From contig NZ_LXKA01000121.1 in assembly GCF_001645125.1 (NCBI RefSeq), positions 1 to 64,000 on the forward strand: a stretch of 64,000 nt of DNA. The letters run 5' to 3'. Below, in pieces: positions 54,276 to 62,756 of this stretch. Made by a program: the position numbers and the translations under genes. Source of the stretch: Paraburkholderia ginsengiterrae (GTDB lineage: Bacteria > Pseudomonadota > Gammaproteobacteria > Burkholderiales > Burkholderiaceae). The notes beneath the pieces were generated by a model. That model did not search any database and was not told the DNA's origin. It worked only from the letters and a program-made list of their open reading frames with translations. Position 1 is the stretch's first letter, and each line of letters begins with the position of its first letter.

Positions 54276-56075
54276 TTAGTCCAGCTTGAATTGCGCGACC
54301 GCGCCTGCGAGGCTCATCGCCTGATTTTGCAACGCTGCCGCGGCCGCTGTGGATTCCTCGACCAGCGCCGCGTTCTGCTGAACCATCTCGTCGAGCTGGC
54401 TGACCGCGCGGTTGACTTCCTGAATGCCGCGCGTCTGCTCGTTGGCTGCCTGCGTGATTTCGGAAATGATGGTGGTCACGTTGGCGACGTTGCTGACGAT
54501 CTCCGTCATCGTCTCGCCGGCCTGGCGCACCTGGCCCGAACCCGACGTCACGCTCGCCACGGTCGCTTCGATCAGCGCCTTGATTTCCTTCGCCGCCTGC
54601 GCGCTGCGTTGCGCGAGGCTGCGCACTTCGCCGGCCACCACCGCGAAACCGCGGCCCTGTTCGCCCGCGCGCGCGGCTTCCACCGCGGCGTTCAACGCGA
54701 GGATGTTGGTCTGGAACGCAATGCCGTCGATCACGCCGATAATGTCGGAGATTTTCACCGACGCGTGCTGGATCTCGCCCATCGTCGTGATCACTTCGGA
54801 GATCACGACGCCGCCGCGCGAGGCGACCTGCGAGGCGGACACGGCGGTATCGTCGGCCTGGCGTGCCGAGCTTGCCGATTGCGTGACCGTCGAGGTGATT
54901 TCTTCCATCGACGCAGCGGTTTGCTGCAAGCTCGCCGCCGCCGATTCCGTGCGGCCCGACAGATCGACGTTGCCGGCGGCGATTTCATTCGCGGCCACGC
55001 GCACGGAGTCGCTGGCGTCGCGAATCTGGCGCATCACGTGGCTGAGTTTGTCGATGAAGGTATTGAACGAGCGCGCGATCTGCGCGACTTCGTCTTGACC
55101 GACCGCGGGCAGGCGTTGTGTCAGATCGCCTTCGCCGGAGCCGATGGCGTCCATGGCGTCGCGCACTGCCGACAGACGCTTGAACGACACGGCAGTGACG
55201 GCTGCGACGATCGCGGCGGCGATGCCGGCAATCACGATCAGCGCGATCACCGAGGAGGTCAGCAGCGAACGCATGCCGGCGGTGGCTTCGGCTTTGTCGA
55301 GGGCGACGACCGCGTACCAGTCGGTGCCGGGAATCGCCTGCGCGCGCAGGAGTTTTGTGCTGCTGTTTATGTCCGCTTCGACGGGATGGTCGGCGGTGAG
55401 GAGGGCGGCGAGCTTGTCGCTGGTTAGGGCGGGCACCAGCTCCGAGACCGGTTTCAAGGTCAGTTTCGCATCCGGGTGCGCGACGATGTGGCCGCTCGCG
55501 TCGATCAGCATGCCGAAGCTCGCGGGGGTGGGGTGAATCGCCTTGACGTTGGCGATGACGGTGTCCATGGTCACGTCGCTTGAGACGACGGCCTTCACCG
55601 CGCCATCGCGCACCACCGGGACGGCGAACGAGACCACCAGCTTGCCCGTGCCCATGTCCACATACGGCGGCGTCACGACCGGCTTGCCGGCGGCGACGGC
55701 CTGCTTGTACCACGGGCGGCCGGTCGGATCATAGTCGGGCGGAATGCCGGTCGGGTCGGTGAACTTCCAGGTCTTGTCCGCATAGCCGACGTACACGTTG
55801 ATGAACTTCCCGGCGGCGGCGACCTGCTTCAACGCGGTGAGCGGTTCGGGTTGCAGCACCGCGTCCTGCAACGAGTCGATCATCTGGCTGTGGGTGGCGA
55901 TCCAGTCGCTGATGCCGTCCACGTGACCGCTTTCCACTGCGTTCAGGCTGCTTTCGATGGCATCGGCGTTGTACGAGTTGGCGACGACGTAGTTGAGCGT
56001 GGCGTTGACGGCGAGCGCGACTACGACGATAGCTACGCACAGGGCGACGATGCGCGCGCGGATTGAGGTGAACAT
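54276..56075 (-). CDS. Methyl-accepting chemotaxis protein with dCache-type sensor
   Basis: A 599-residue receptor. After a first transmembrane helix (~8-30) a large periplasmic double-Cache domain runs to ~275. It has [57 protein letters not shown], with the WYK-Y-D pattern common in amino-acid-sensing dCache domains. A second helix (~280-305), HAMP and the signalling tip [38 protein letters not shown] follow. The ORF is open to 56324, but that extension is Pro/His/Arg-rich shadow sequence; [19 protein letters not shown] at 56075 is the natural start. The ligand, perhaps an amino acid, is inferred. Confidence 0.94.
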   Translation of the reverse strand: MFTSIRARIVALCVAIVVVALAVNATLNYVVANSYNADAIESSLNAVESGHVDGISDWIATHSQMIDSLQDAVLQPEPLTALKQVAAAGKFINVYVGYADKTWKFTDPTGIPPDYDPTGRPWYKQAVAAGKPVVTPPYVDMGTGKLVVSFAVPVVRDGAVKAVVSSDVTMDTVIANVKAIHPTPASFGMLIDASGHIVAHPDAKLTLKPVSELVPALTSDKLAALLTADHPVEADINSSTKLLRAQAIPGTDWYAVVALDKAEATAGMRSLLTSSVIALIVIAGIAAAIVAAVTAVSFKRLSAVRDAMDAIGSGEGDLTQRLPAVGQDEVAQIARSFNTFIDKLSHVMRQIRDASDSVRVAANEIAAGNVDLSGRTESAAASLQQTAASMEEITSTVTQSASSARQADDTAVSASQVASRGGVVISEVITTMGEIQHASVKISDIIGVIDGIAFQTNILALNAAVEAARAGEQGRGFAVVAGEVRSLAQRSAQAAKEIKALIEATVASVTSGSGQVRQAGETMTEIVSNVANVTTIISEITQAANEQTRGIQEVNRAVSQLDEMVQQNAALVEESTAAAAALQNQAMSLAGAVAQFKLD

Positions 56076-56620
56076 GGCGGGGGTTTCTTGGGGTGAGCGG
56101 TGGAACGGATGGAGTTGATGCGGCGGGGGCCTCACAGGAGGTATACGGCTTGTGCGGTGCAGACTTGAGGGAGGAAGCCTTCGCGTGGCTAAGCAGCGTC
56201 GCGAGTACCGTGTGGGACGGGGCGCTGGGCGGTGGCGTGATTTCTTGGGATGGTGCTGGTTTTTCAGTGGAGGCGGAAATAGTGGTTCGTTTTGCGGCGG
56301 CGAGCGCTGCGCGGCGCCCTGCATTTGTATGACGATAGCGGTGGTTCGGCGGATGTGTTTCGACCCGAAGCGGACTGCTGGTTCGTGGTGACCTTCGCGG
56401 CCTTGGCGACCGCTTTCCAGATGCTATGGGCTCGCGCGCGCGGGCGTGGATAGAAGACCTCCCGGTTGTTCTCCGCCCCGTTGATTCACCCGACGCCTAG
56501 TCAATTTTGATCATTCCCGTTTCGATCGCCGAAACCTACTCTGACTTCGACAACTGCGCGTCTTCATCGAGGCGGTTGCCAACCAGAGTAACGCTTTGTG
56601 CCTCGTAACGGAGAATCACC
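56076..56620 (+). other. Intergenic region between divergent units
   Basis: About 545 bases between the dCache receptor (-) and the exported-protein gene (+). The left part is G-rich leader-like sequence of the receptor without a recognisable gene; the right part (56500-56620) is AT-richer and contains the palindrome at 56519-56535 and the ribosome-binding site of the next gene. No IS or RNA gene was seen. Confidence 0.4.
56519..56535. promoter_or_regulatory. Palindrome upstream of the exported-protein pair
   Basis: GTTTCG (56519-56524), ATCGC, CGAAAC (56530-56535): a perfect six-base inverted repeat about 85 bases before the start at 56621. It is the size of a dimeric-repressor operator. 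No adjacent promoter hexamers could be assigned with confidence. Confidence 0.35.
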
Positions 56621-57142
56621 ATGGACTCGCCTCACCTCTCAGGCTCCGAATGCCGTCCCGCGCGGATAACCGGTATCCGGATCTGCTTCGTTTGTTTGAT
56701 GGCCGTGTCTGGCCAAGTGCTCGCGGGCGGTTGCCACGAAAATCTATCGTACCTGCGGGCACGCTTTCCAAGTTTTACTGACCCATCGTTGCAGCAAGTC
56801 GAGCAGGCCATCTACTCGACGAGAGTATCCGACGCGATAGCGGAAGCCAAGTCCAAAGGGAGTTCTCCCGAGGACGCGGTGTCAGCCGAAATGGAGCAGG
56901 CCAACCAGGATCTGCAGTCTGCCAAAGAGGCGTCGAACACCTTTGTATCGGTGTCCATATCGGATAGTTCGGCTGACGAAGTACTTCGCGAACTTAACGG
57001 CCCGCATGTCGACCCGAATCTCGAATGCGATGGAGTGGCCGGCAGCAGCGCCTGTGCTGCGGCGGTCGGGCTGATGGGGGCGGTTGCCAATCACGCGCTG
57101 GCTGCGGAGATGCAGTGCTTCGCACGCAACGGGATGTGGTGA
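56621..57142 (+). CDS. Small exported protein of unknown function
   Basis: A 173-residue protein with a signal peptide (ITGIRICFVCLMAVSGQVLAGG) and a mature part rich in Ser, Ala and acidic residues. Conserved-looking Cys lie in ECDG, SACA and QCFA, suggesting periplasmic disulphides. The ATG has CGGAGA upstream. No family recognised. The stop is one base before the next start, so the pair is probably a functional unit. Lower GC than the flanking housekeeping-type genes hints at accessory origin. Confidence 0.65.
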   Translation: MDSPHLSGSECRPARITGIRICFVCLMAVSGQVLAGGCHENLSYLRARFPSFTDPSLQQVEQAIYSTRVSDAIAEAKSKGSSPEDAVSAEMEQANQDLQSAKEASNTFVSVSISDSSADEVLRELNGPHVDPNLECDGVAGSSACAAAVGLMGAVANHALAAEMQCFARNGMW

Positions 57143-57143
57143 A

Positions 57144-57683
57144 ATGAAAATCGAATATCGCCTGGTCCTCGTAGTGGCAGGAGTGCTGGCGTCGGGCGGC
57201 GCCACAACGGTCAAAGCGGCGGATTCCTGCGCTATTCTGTCTTCGGGTGATGCCGCGAACATGGCTATTGATAGCCCGGACGAGTTTCAGAAGCTCTCTG
57301 CCCAATGTCGCGACAGCAAGCGCAGCGCGACGGCATCTGCAAAGCCAGCGCCTGCGGCGTCGGGAACGCAGCGCTCGGCCGGGAAAGCCCCGCAAGCATC
57401 CATTTCGTCGGCATCCTCGCAAAAGGAGGAGCCGAAAGGACTTCCGCCCAACTGCGGTTTTGTCTTTTACCAGGCTGAAGTACCGAATGGAACGCACACC
57501 TTCGGTGAGAATTTCTGCCAGGGCGGGAAGATCGTGAGATGCGAAAGTACCAAGCCACCGTCAAAGGAATGGGTGCAACTGGATGCATCCTGCGACGACG
57601 ATCCCACTAAGGGGAACGTGTACATCAAGGAACTTAATGCCAAAAATATCCGGGATACGCTCCAGAAGATGAACAGCGATTGA
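57144..57683 (+). CDS. Small exported Cys-containing protein of unknown function
   Basis: A 179-residue protein with a signal peptide (IEYRLVLVVAGVLASGGATTVKAA). A Ser/Ala/Lys-rich linker (~55-95) leads to a compact C-terminal domain with four Cys (NCGF, FCQG, RCES, SCDD). The ATG at 57144 directly follows the stop of the partner gene, whereas the longer frame from 57084 would overlap it and hide the signal peptide. The role is unknown. It is convergent with the LuxR gene, 46 bases away. Confidence 0.65.
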   Translation: MKIEYRLVLVVAGVLASGGATTVKAADSCAILSSGDAANMAIDSPDEFQKLSAQCRDSKRSATASAKPAPAASGTQRSAGKAPQASISSASSQKEEPKGLPPNCGFVFYQAEVPNGTHTFGENFCQGGKIVRCESTKPPSKEWVQLDASCDDDPTKGNVYIKELNAKNIRDTLQKMNSD

Positions 57684-57729
57684 CTGCTGGCATTCGCTCC
57701 CCACCACAGTCAGCGTAGCTGTCGGGAAG

Positions 57730-58692
57730 CTAGGGCCTGGCGTGCCGCAGCTGTGCGGCCAGTTCCGCATTGTTGTGCACGCCCACCCGTTCATGAATCG
57801 CTCGCAAGTGGTTGTTCACGGTCGCGGGGGAGATCTTCAGGGTTTTTGCCACCTCTTTGTGCGTGAGGCCGGCAGCCACAAGCTCCGCGATTTCGCGTTC
57901 CCGATGAGTCAGATTGTCGAGTGCCTCGCGCGCCCGCGCTTTCAAAAATATCAAATGCTTCGTAAAAAACGGAGTGACGAGGATGCGCCGTCCAACGAAG
58001 GACCGGTGGGGAGCGGCGAGTAGATGTTGGAAGAGCGCTCGTGGCACCGCGTGTTCGGATGCGCCAGGCCATTCCGTTTGCAGGTCCGCAATAAATCGTG
58101 GTTCCGCAAAGCACAGCACACCACCTGTATCGGCGACGGCGACGCTCCACCGTCCGTCGCCGGCTTCGCGATAGCGTTCGGCCTGTAGCGTCTGGCTAAT
58201 CTTGAGCGCTTCCTGGAGATGCGGAAAGACCGCTTGCATCAGTTGACGCTGGGCTTCGGAGAAGGCTCTGGCTTTCGACGCCCGGTACAGCGAAACCGAG
58301 GCCAGCGTACCGGTCTGCGGGTTGTGGAATCCCGTGATGAGGCCTTGCTCATGGCCATAGCGAAGCGCGTAGGCTTCCAAAGCCTTTGAGTGTCGCGATT
58401 GTTCTGGCAAGTAGCAATTCACTGTGACGCCAGGATTCGAAAGGCAGTAGAAAGCCACTCTGTCCTGGTCGCGAACGGGCGCGTATTCCTGCAAACTGTC
58501 AGGCGAGTCGTTGTAAAGATACGGCGAGTGGAACACCACGCCCTGCGCGTCACGGATGCCTGAACCCCACCTTGCAGCGTCGAAAGGCAATAGTGCTTTG
58601 AGGAGGACGACGGCCTGCTCCTGAAACTCCTCGAGAGGAACTTCGCGCACGCTGCGATACAGTGTGATCAACAGTTCATTCAGCCCGTCCAC
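57730..58692 (-). CDS. LuxR-family transcriptional regulator
   Basis: A 320-residue protein with a textbook LuxR helix-turn-helix at ~255-315 (LTHREREIAELVAAGLTHKEVAKTLKISPATVNNHLRAIHERVGVHNNAELAAQL). The N-terminal ~240 residues show no receiver signature and no autoinducer-domain residues I can match; a GAF-like sensor is possible (RWGSGIRDAQGVVFHSPYLYND). Target genes are unknown, though the adjacent exported pair is a natural guess. Confidence 0.82.
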   Translation of the reverse strand: MDGLNELLITLYRSVREVPLEEFQEQAVVLLKALLPFDAARWGSGIRDAQGVVFHSPYLYNDSPDSLQEYAPVRDQDRVAFYCLSNPGVTVNCYLPEQSRHSKALEAYALRYGHEQGLITGFHNPQTGTLASVSLYRASKARAFSEAQRQLMQAVFPHLQEALKISQTLQAERYREAGDGRWSVAVADTGGVLCFAEPRFIADLQTEWPGASEHAVPRALFQHLLAAPHRSFVGRRILVTPFFTKHLIFLKARAREALDNLTHREREIAELVAAGLTHKEVAKTLKISPATVNNHLRAIHERVGVHNNAELAAQLRHARP

Positions 58693-59041
58693 ATACCCAC
58701 TCCGCGAAGGCCTCTTGTAATCTGGAACGCGTCAGTCAATACAAGGATGGATCGTCTCGACCGTATTCGTCAGAGCGATAGGAGCGAACATCGGGCCCCT
58801 ATTCGAACATTGGCTTCGTCTCGTTGCCGTCTTTACGATACGGATTTGGCTGACTGTATGCTTCTCTGGCTGGATGATCAAGACGTCCGCGGCGAATCGA
58901 AGCGCTGCGAGCGTCCGGGGTTTTTCGGAGCAGCTGTTTGAATGACAAGGCAGGCATCGTGGCGGATGGTCAAAGCCTTGATTCAATGAAATGTCAGGTC
59001 TGCGCCGCACAATGAAGAACCAGCCGCAGCATACGAATACC
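58693..59041 (+). other. Intergenic region upstream of the LuxR gene
   Basis: About 350 bases with short frames on both strands, none with a credible start, length or domain. It should hold the promoter of the LuxR gene on the minus strand. No repeats or RNA gene were recognised. Confidence 0.4.
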
Positions 59042-59076
59042 AAAAAAGAACAGCCGCTGCGTATCACCGCAGCGGC
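59042..59076 (-). terminator. Intrinsic terminator of the phospholipase C gene
   Basis: GCCGCTGCG (59053-59061) and CGCAGCGGC (59068-59076) form a perfect nine-base stem with a six-base loop. On the minus strand it is followed by a run of six T (complement of 59042-59047). It lies about 30 bases past the phospholipase stop at 59108. Confidence 0.85.
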
Positions 59077-59107
59077 CGTCCTATTAACCCCAAAACACCC
59101 AGCTAAC

Positions 59108-61219
59108 TTACCCCCCCAGCGCCGGATCACTCATACTGCTCTTCCCAGTCTCCACATGCCCAGCCAAACGCCGCGCGAACAGCGGATCCGTATCGACCGT
59201 AATAGCCAGGTCATACCACCCATGCGCGTTCCGAAGATCGAGATAAAGCTGTTCAGTATCACCGCCGCGCACTGAATGCCGGATCACATTGCTCGGGTCA
59301 TACGCATTGACGATAGTGAACTCACAATGCGCGCTACCGACGTTCTCCAGCCGTAGCTGCAAATTCCCATTCGACACATCGTAGCCTTCAGCCACTTCCG
59401 GCCGCGCAATATCCGACCCATTCCACCAGCTACGCGCCACCGGCCGCCCCGCAAAACGGCGTAGGTAACCATTCGGCCCATACACAGTGAAGTCGTAGCT
59501 GCCATCCACATTCAGCGGCAATTGATCCTGCAAACGCTTACCCGCTTCAACCGTATAAGTACGCGGCGCATCGAGACTATGAGCGGCGTAGACGAGGAAC
59601 ACCGCACCCGCGCGCCCCGTATTGACGAAACGCATGCTGAGCTTGTTAGCCGCTCCCTCACCGTGCACACGCACAAACAACTCATACGGCAGCGCCCGAG
59701 CAGGGCGCACACCAGCTTCCTGCTTCGGCACAGCCTGCAAAACCGGCGGCAGCGGCACATAATCCGTATGCCGGTTCTGATCGGGCGGTACATACCCGCT
59801 CGTACTCGGCAGCGTCGGGAAAGCATCATTCGGATTGCTGAAGTTAAACGCCGACATCAGATCACCGCACACCGCACGGCGCCAAGGCGTGATATTCGAC
59901 TCGCCAAGATTGTGATCATGCCCAAAGCGCTTTTCGATAAAACGAATCACCGAAGTGTGATCAAACAGTTCCGAGCACACATAACCGCCTTTCGACCACG
60001 GCGAGACCACCAGCATCGGCACACGCGGACCGAGCCCATACGGAGCAGCAGGGTTGGACGAATCGCCCGGATAGATCTCGTTCGCCGTATCAACGGTAGA
60101 CAAACCATTCGCGCTCGACGCCGACGCAAACGGCGGCGCCATATGATCGAAGAATCCGTCGTTCTCGTCATAGTTGATCAGCAGCACCGTCTTGCTCCAC
60201 ACCTCTGGATTCGACGTCAGAATCTGCAAGACCTGATCGATATACCACGCACCATAATTCGACGGCCAGTTCGGATGTTCCGAATAAGCTTCCGGCGCAA
60301 CGATCCACGACACTTGCGGCAACGCGTTATTCTGCACATCCCGCTTCAGAATATCGAAGTAACCATCACCTTTCGCCGCATTCGTCCCAGTACGCGCATT
60401 GTCATACAGCGGATTACCCGGCTGCGCATTCCGATACTGGTTGAAGTAGAGCAGCGAGTTATCGCCGTAGTTGCCGATATACGGGTTCTGCGTCCATCCC
60501 CACGACCCATTCGCGTCCAGGCCGGTACCGATATCCTGATAGATCTTCCACGAGATGCCGGCGTTCTGCAGCACTTCCGGATACGTCGACCAGCCGTAGC
60601 CCACCTCGGCATTGTTGATCACCGGACCGCCACCGTTACCGTCGTTACCCACCCAGCCGCTCCACATGTAATAGCGGTTCGGGTCCGTCGGTCCCATCAG
60701 CGAGCAGTGATACGCGTCGCAGATCGTGAAAGCATCGGCGAGCTGATAGTGAAACGGGATGTCCTCGCGCGTGAGATAGGCCATCGTCGTCGTGCCCTTG
60801 GCGGGCACCCATTGATCGTAGCGGCCGCCGTTCCATGCCGCGTGCGTGCTGGTCCAGTCGTGCGCGAGATCCTGCAGGAATTGCAGGCCCAGGTTCGGCG
60901 CGGTGGGATGGAACGGCAGCACGTAGCCGAGATCCGCCGCGAGCGGCTGATACCACACCGGCTTGCCGTTCGGCAGATTGATCGCGCGGGTGTCGCCAAA
61001 ACCGCGCACGCCCTTGAGCGTGCCGAAGTAGTGGTCGAACGAGCGGTTTTCCTGCATCAGCACGACGATGTGTTCTACGTCGCGGATCGTGCCAGTCTTG
61101 TTGTTGGCGGGAATAGCCAGCGCGTTGCGAATGCCCAGCGGCAGCATGCTCAACGCGGTGGCGGAACCGGCGGCATGCGCGGCGGAGCGTAGAAAATCAC
61201 GGCGGTTTTTTGAGGTCAT
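59108..61219 (-). CDS. Phosphocholine-specific phospholipase C, Tat-exported
   Basis: A 703-residue phosphoesterase-family phospholipase C. It begins with a twin-arginine signal (KNRRDFLRSAAHAAGSATALSMLP). The catalytic region has EHIVVLMQENRSFDHYFGTLKGVRGFGD, NYDENDGFFDHMAPP and LGPRVPMLVVSPWSKGGYV, metal- and Thr-type active-site segments of the acid-phosphatase-like superfamily. Two C-terminal beta domains (~510-690) match the paired domains of PlcN/PlcH enzymes. It hydrolyses phosphatidylcholine, releasing phosphocholine, and is exported folded. Phosphate-starvation control is common in this family; no certain Pho box was found. It lies downstream of a small lipoprotein gene, probably one transcript. 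Confidence 0.93.
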   Translation of the reverse strand: MTSKNRRDFLRSAAHAAGSATALSMLPLGIRNALAIPANNKTGTIRDVEHIVVLMQENRSFDHYFGTLKGVRGFGDTRAINLPNGKPVWYQPLAADLGYVLPFHPTAPNLGLQFLQDLAHDWTSTHAAWNGGRYDQWVPAKGTTTMAYLTREDIPFHYQLADAFTICDAYHCSLMGPTDPNRYYMWSGWVGNDGNGGGPVINNAEVGYGWSTYPEVLQNAGISWKIYQDIGTGLDANGSWGWTQNPYIGNYGDNSLLYFNQYRNAQPGNPLYDNARTGTNAAKGDGYFDILKRDVQNNALPQVSWIVAPEAYSEHPNWPSNYGAWYIDQVLQILTSNPEVWSKTVLLINYDENDGFFDHMAPPFASASSANGLSTVDTANEIYPGDSSNPAAPYGLGPRVPMLVVSPWSKGGYVCSELFDHTSVIRFIEKRFGHDHNLGESNITPWRRAVCGDLMSAFNFSNPNDAFPTLPSTSGYVPPDQNRHTDYVPLPPVLQAVPKQEAGVRPARALPYELFVRVHGEGAANKLSMRFVNTGRAGAVFLVYAAHSLDAPRTYTVEAGKRLQDQLPLNVDGSYDFTVYGPNGYLRRFAGRPVARSWWNGSDIARPEVAEGYDVSNGNLQLRLENVGSAHCEFTIVNAYDPSNVIRHSVRGGDTEQLYLDLRNAHGWYDLAITVDTDPLFARRLAGHVETGKSSMSDPALGG

Positions 61220-61300
61220 GGTATCGGCTTTCGATCTTCAGTAGAGGAACCCTGCACGCAGCGCGCGAGCCTCGCCCGCGCGTCGCGTGAGACGGGGAAC

Positions 61301-61624
61301 TCAGTCCACGGTGTGGATGACGGGTGTGGCGAGCGGCCTCGACGCGGCCGCGGACAAAGCCGGATCGGCGCTTGATGCGGGTCGTGCTGGGGTTTGAATC
61401 GTGAGTGCGGCGGGTGTGGCTGAAGCAGACGACGGATTCGTCGGCAGAAGCGCAGCGCCGTTGCCGCTGCCGGCTTGATTTTTTGTAGAGCTAATCGTAT
61501 TCGAGTCCTGCGCCTTGTCGTCGTCGCTGCACGCACCGGTCAGCGCACAGAGCGACACAGCAGCCAGCACGCCTGCCAAACGTTTGCAGCGCAATGCGAA
61601 AGTTGGCTTCGACACAACGGACAT
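61301..61624 (-). CDS. Small lipoprotein encoded upstream of phospholipase C
   Basis: A 107-residue protein with a signal peptide and lipobox (VLAAVSLCALTGACSDDD, Cys as the lipidated residue; Asp next to it suggests inner-membrane retention if Lol rules apply). The rest is a low-complexity Ser/Ala/Pro/Thr tail with no recognisable fold. It lies 81 bases upstream of the phospholipase gene on the same strand and may be co-expressed. Its role is unknown. Confidence 0.7.
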   Translation of the reverse strand: MSVVSKPTFALRCKRLAGVLAAVSLCALTGACSDDDKAQDSNTISSTKNQAGSGNGAALLPTNPSSASATPAALTIQTPARPASSADPALSAAASRPLATPVIHTVD

Positions 61625-61855
61625 GGCAACGTCTCCGGCACGGGGAAGGGGCGCCAGGGCATCCGTGTGCCCAGGTCAGCGATGCCGAAGGATAAACGCT
61701 TACCTGTGTAACTTTTGTGAACAAATGGTGAGTTGTGGATTTTTGAGGAATTCACTGGCGACGCCAATTTGGCCGCATGACGAGCTTGGCGGCCACCAAC
61801 AATGTGACGGCGGCGTGACGCTTTCGCGGCTGGGATTTAACATTCGGCGGCGCAG

Positions 61856-61886
61856 GCACAAACAAAAACTGCGCCGGAGTGGCGCA
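61856..61886 (-). terminator. Intrinsic terminator after the benzoate-ligase/hydrolase operon
   Basis: ACTGCGCC (61866-61873) and GGCGCAGT (61879-61886) form an eight-base stem with a five-base loop, followed on the minus strand by TTTTTGTTT. It is about 30 bases after the hydrolase stop at 61918. Confidence 0.85.
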
Positions 61887-61917
61887 GTCGTTGGGTGTTT
61901 CGGCCTGAACGGTGTGG

Positions 61918-62748
61918 CTATTTCTGTTTCGAAACGAAGGCGGCAATCGCCTCATTCAGCGCCTGCGGCGCATCACGATGCGGCGAGTGTCCGCAGCCAT
62001 CAAGCTTGACCAGCTCCGCATGCGGCACACAGTCGGCAATCGTGTCGATCTGCGCCATCGTTCCGTAGTTATCGTCATGGCCTTGCACCGCGAGCAACGG
62101 CACGCGAATGGGCGCCAGTTCCGAGGTAATGGTCCAATCCCGGAATGCGGGATTCAGCCAGATGTCGTTCCAGCCGTAAAACGCGGAATCGACATCGGCG
62201 TGATAGCGGCCGAGCTTGGCGCGCAGATCAGTGGTTTCGTAAAGTTGTTTGGTCTGCGCGATGCTTTCCACCGAAATATCTTCGACGAACACATGCGGGG
62301 CAATCGCCACCGCGCCGGCCAATGCATCGGGATGGAGCGCGGCGTAGAGCAACGTGATCGAGCCGCCGTCGCTATGGCCGATCAGCCACATGCTCCGGCG
62401 TTCGGGCAGGTCGATGTCGAGCGCGTCGAGCAAGGCGGGCAGAATATCGCGCGCCTGGGCCGTCATGAAATCGACAGGCCATTTCACATCATGCGGGCGC
62501 GGTGTCGAAAGCCCATAGCCGGGCCGCGAATAGACGAGTCCGCGCATGCCGAGCCGCTCGCATAACGCTTGCGGCCAGTCGCGCCACATCGAAATCGAGC
62601 CGAGCCCTTCATGCAGGAAGACGGCGATTGGTGCGTCGCAGGCCGTTTCGTTCACCCAACGATATTCGATGCGCAACGGCCCGTGGGACGCCGTAGCGGG
62701 CAGTTCAGCGAACTCGCTGGCGGAAGTGGCGGCGGCGGGGTTCTGCAT
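61918..62748 (-). CDS. Alpha/beta hydrolase of the benzoate-CoA ligase locus
   Basis: A 276-residue alpha/beta hydrolase. The fold opens with IAVFLHEGLGSISMWRDWP (oxyanion His-Glu-Gly) and the nucleophile elbow is GHSDGGSI; the acid probably lies in the VQGHDDNYGT region and the base His in the DGCGHSPHRDAP end. It starts 8 bases after the benzoate-CoA ligase stop, so the two are one operon. Hydrolases of this type accompany aerobic benzoyl-CoA (box) gene sets, perhaps as thioesterase or ring-cleavage accessory enzymes; the exact role is uncertain. Confidence 0.88.
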   Translation of the reverse strand: MQNPAAATSASEFAELPATASHGPLRIEYRWVNETACDAPIAVFLHEGLGSISMWRDWPQALCERLGMRGLVYSRPGYGLSTPRPHDVKWPVDFMTAQARDILPALLDALDIDLPERRSMWLIGHSDGGSITLLYAALHPDALAGAVAIAPHVFVEDISVESIAQTKQLYETTDLRAKLGRYHADVDSAFYGWNDIWLNPAFRDWTITSELAPIRVPLLAVQGHDDNYGTMAQIDTIADCVPHAELVKLDGCGHSPHRDAPQALNEAIAAFVSKQK

Positions 62749-62756
62749 GAATCACC

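Noticed and set aside
61704-61722. Two CTGTGTA / TTGTGAA-like heptamers 11 bp apart upstream of the lipoprotein-phospholipase C genes, resembling a Pho box.
   Set aside because: Only the CTGT/TTGT part matches and the orientation is away from the genes; too weak to call, although phosphate control of phospholipase C is biologically reasonable.
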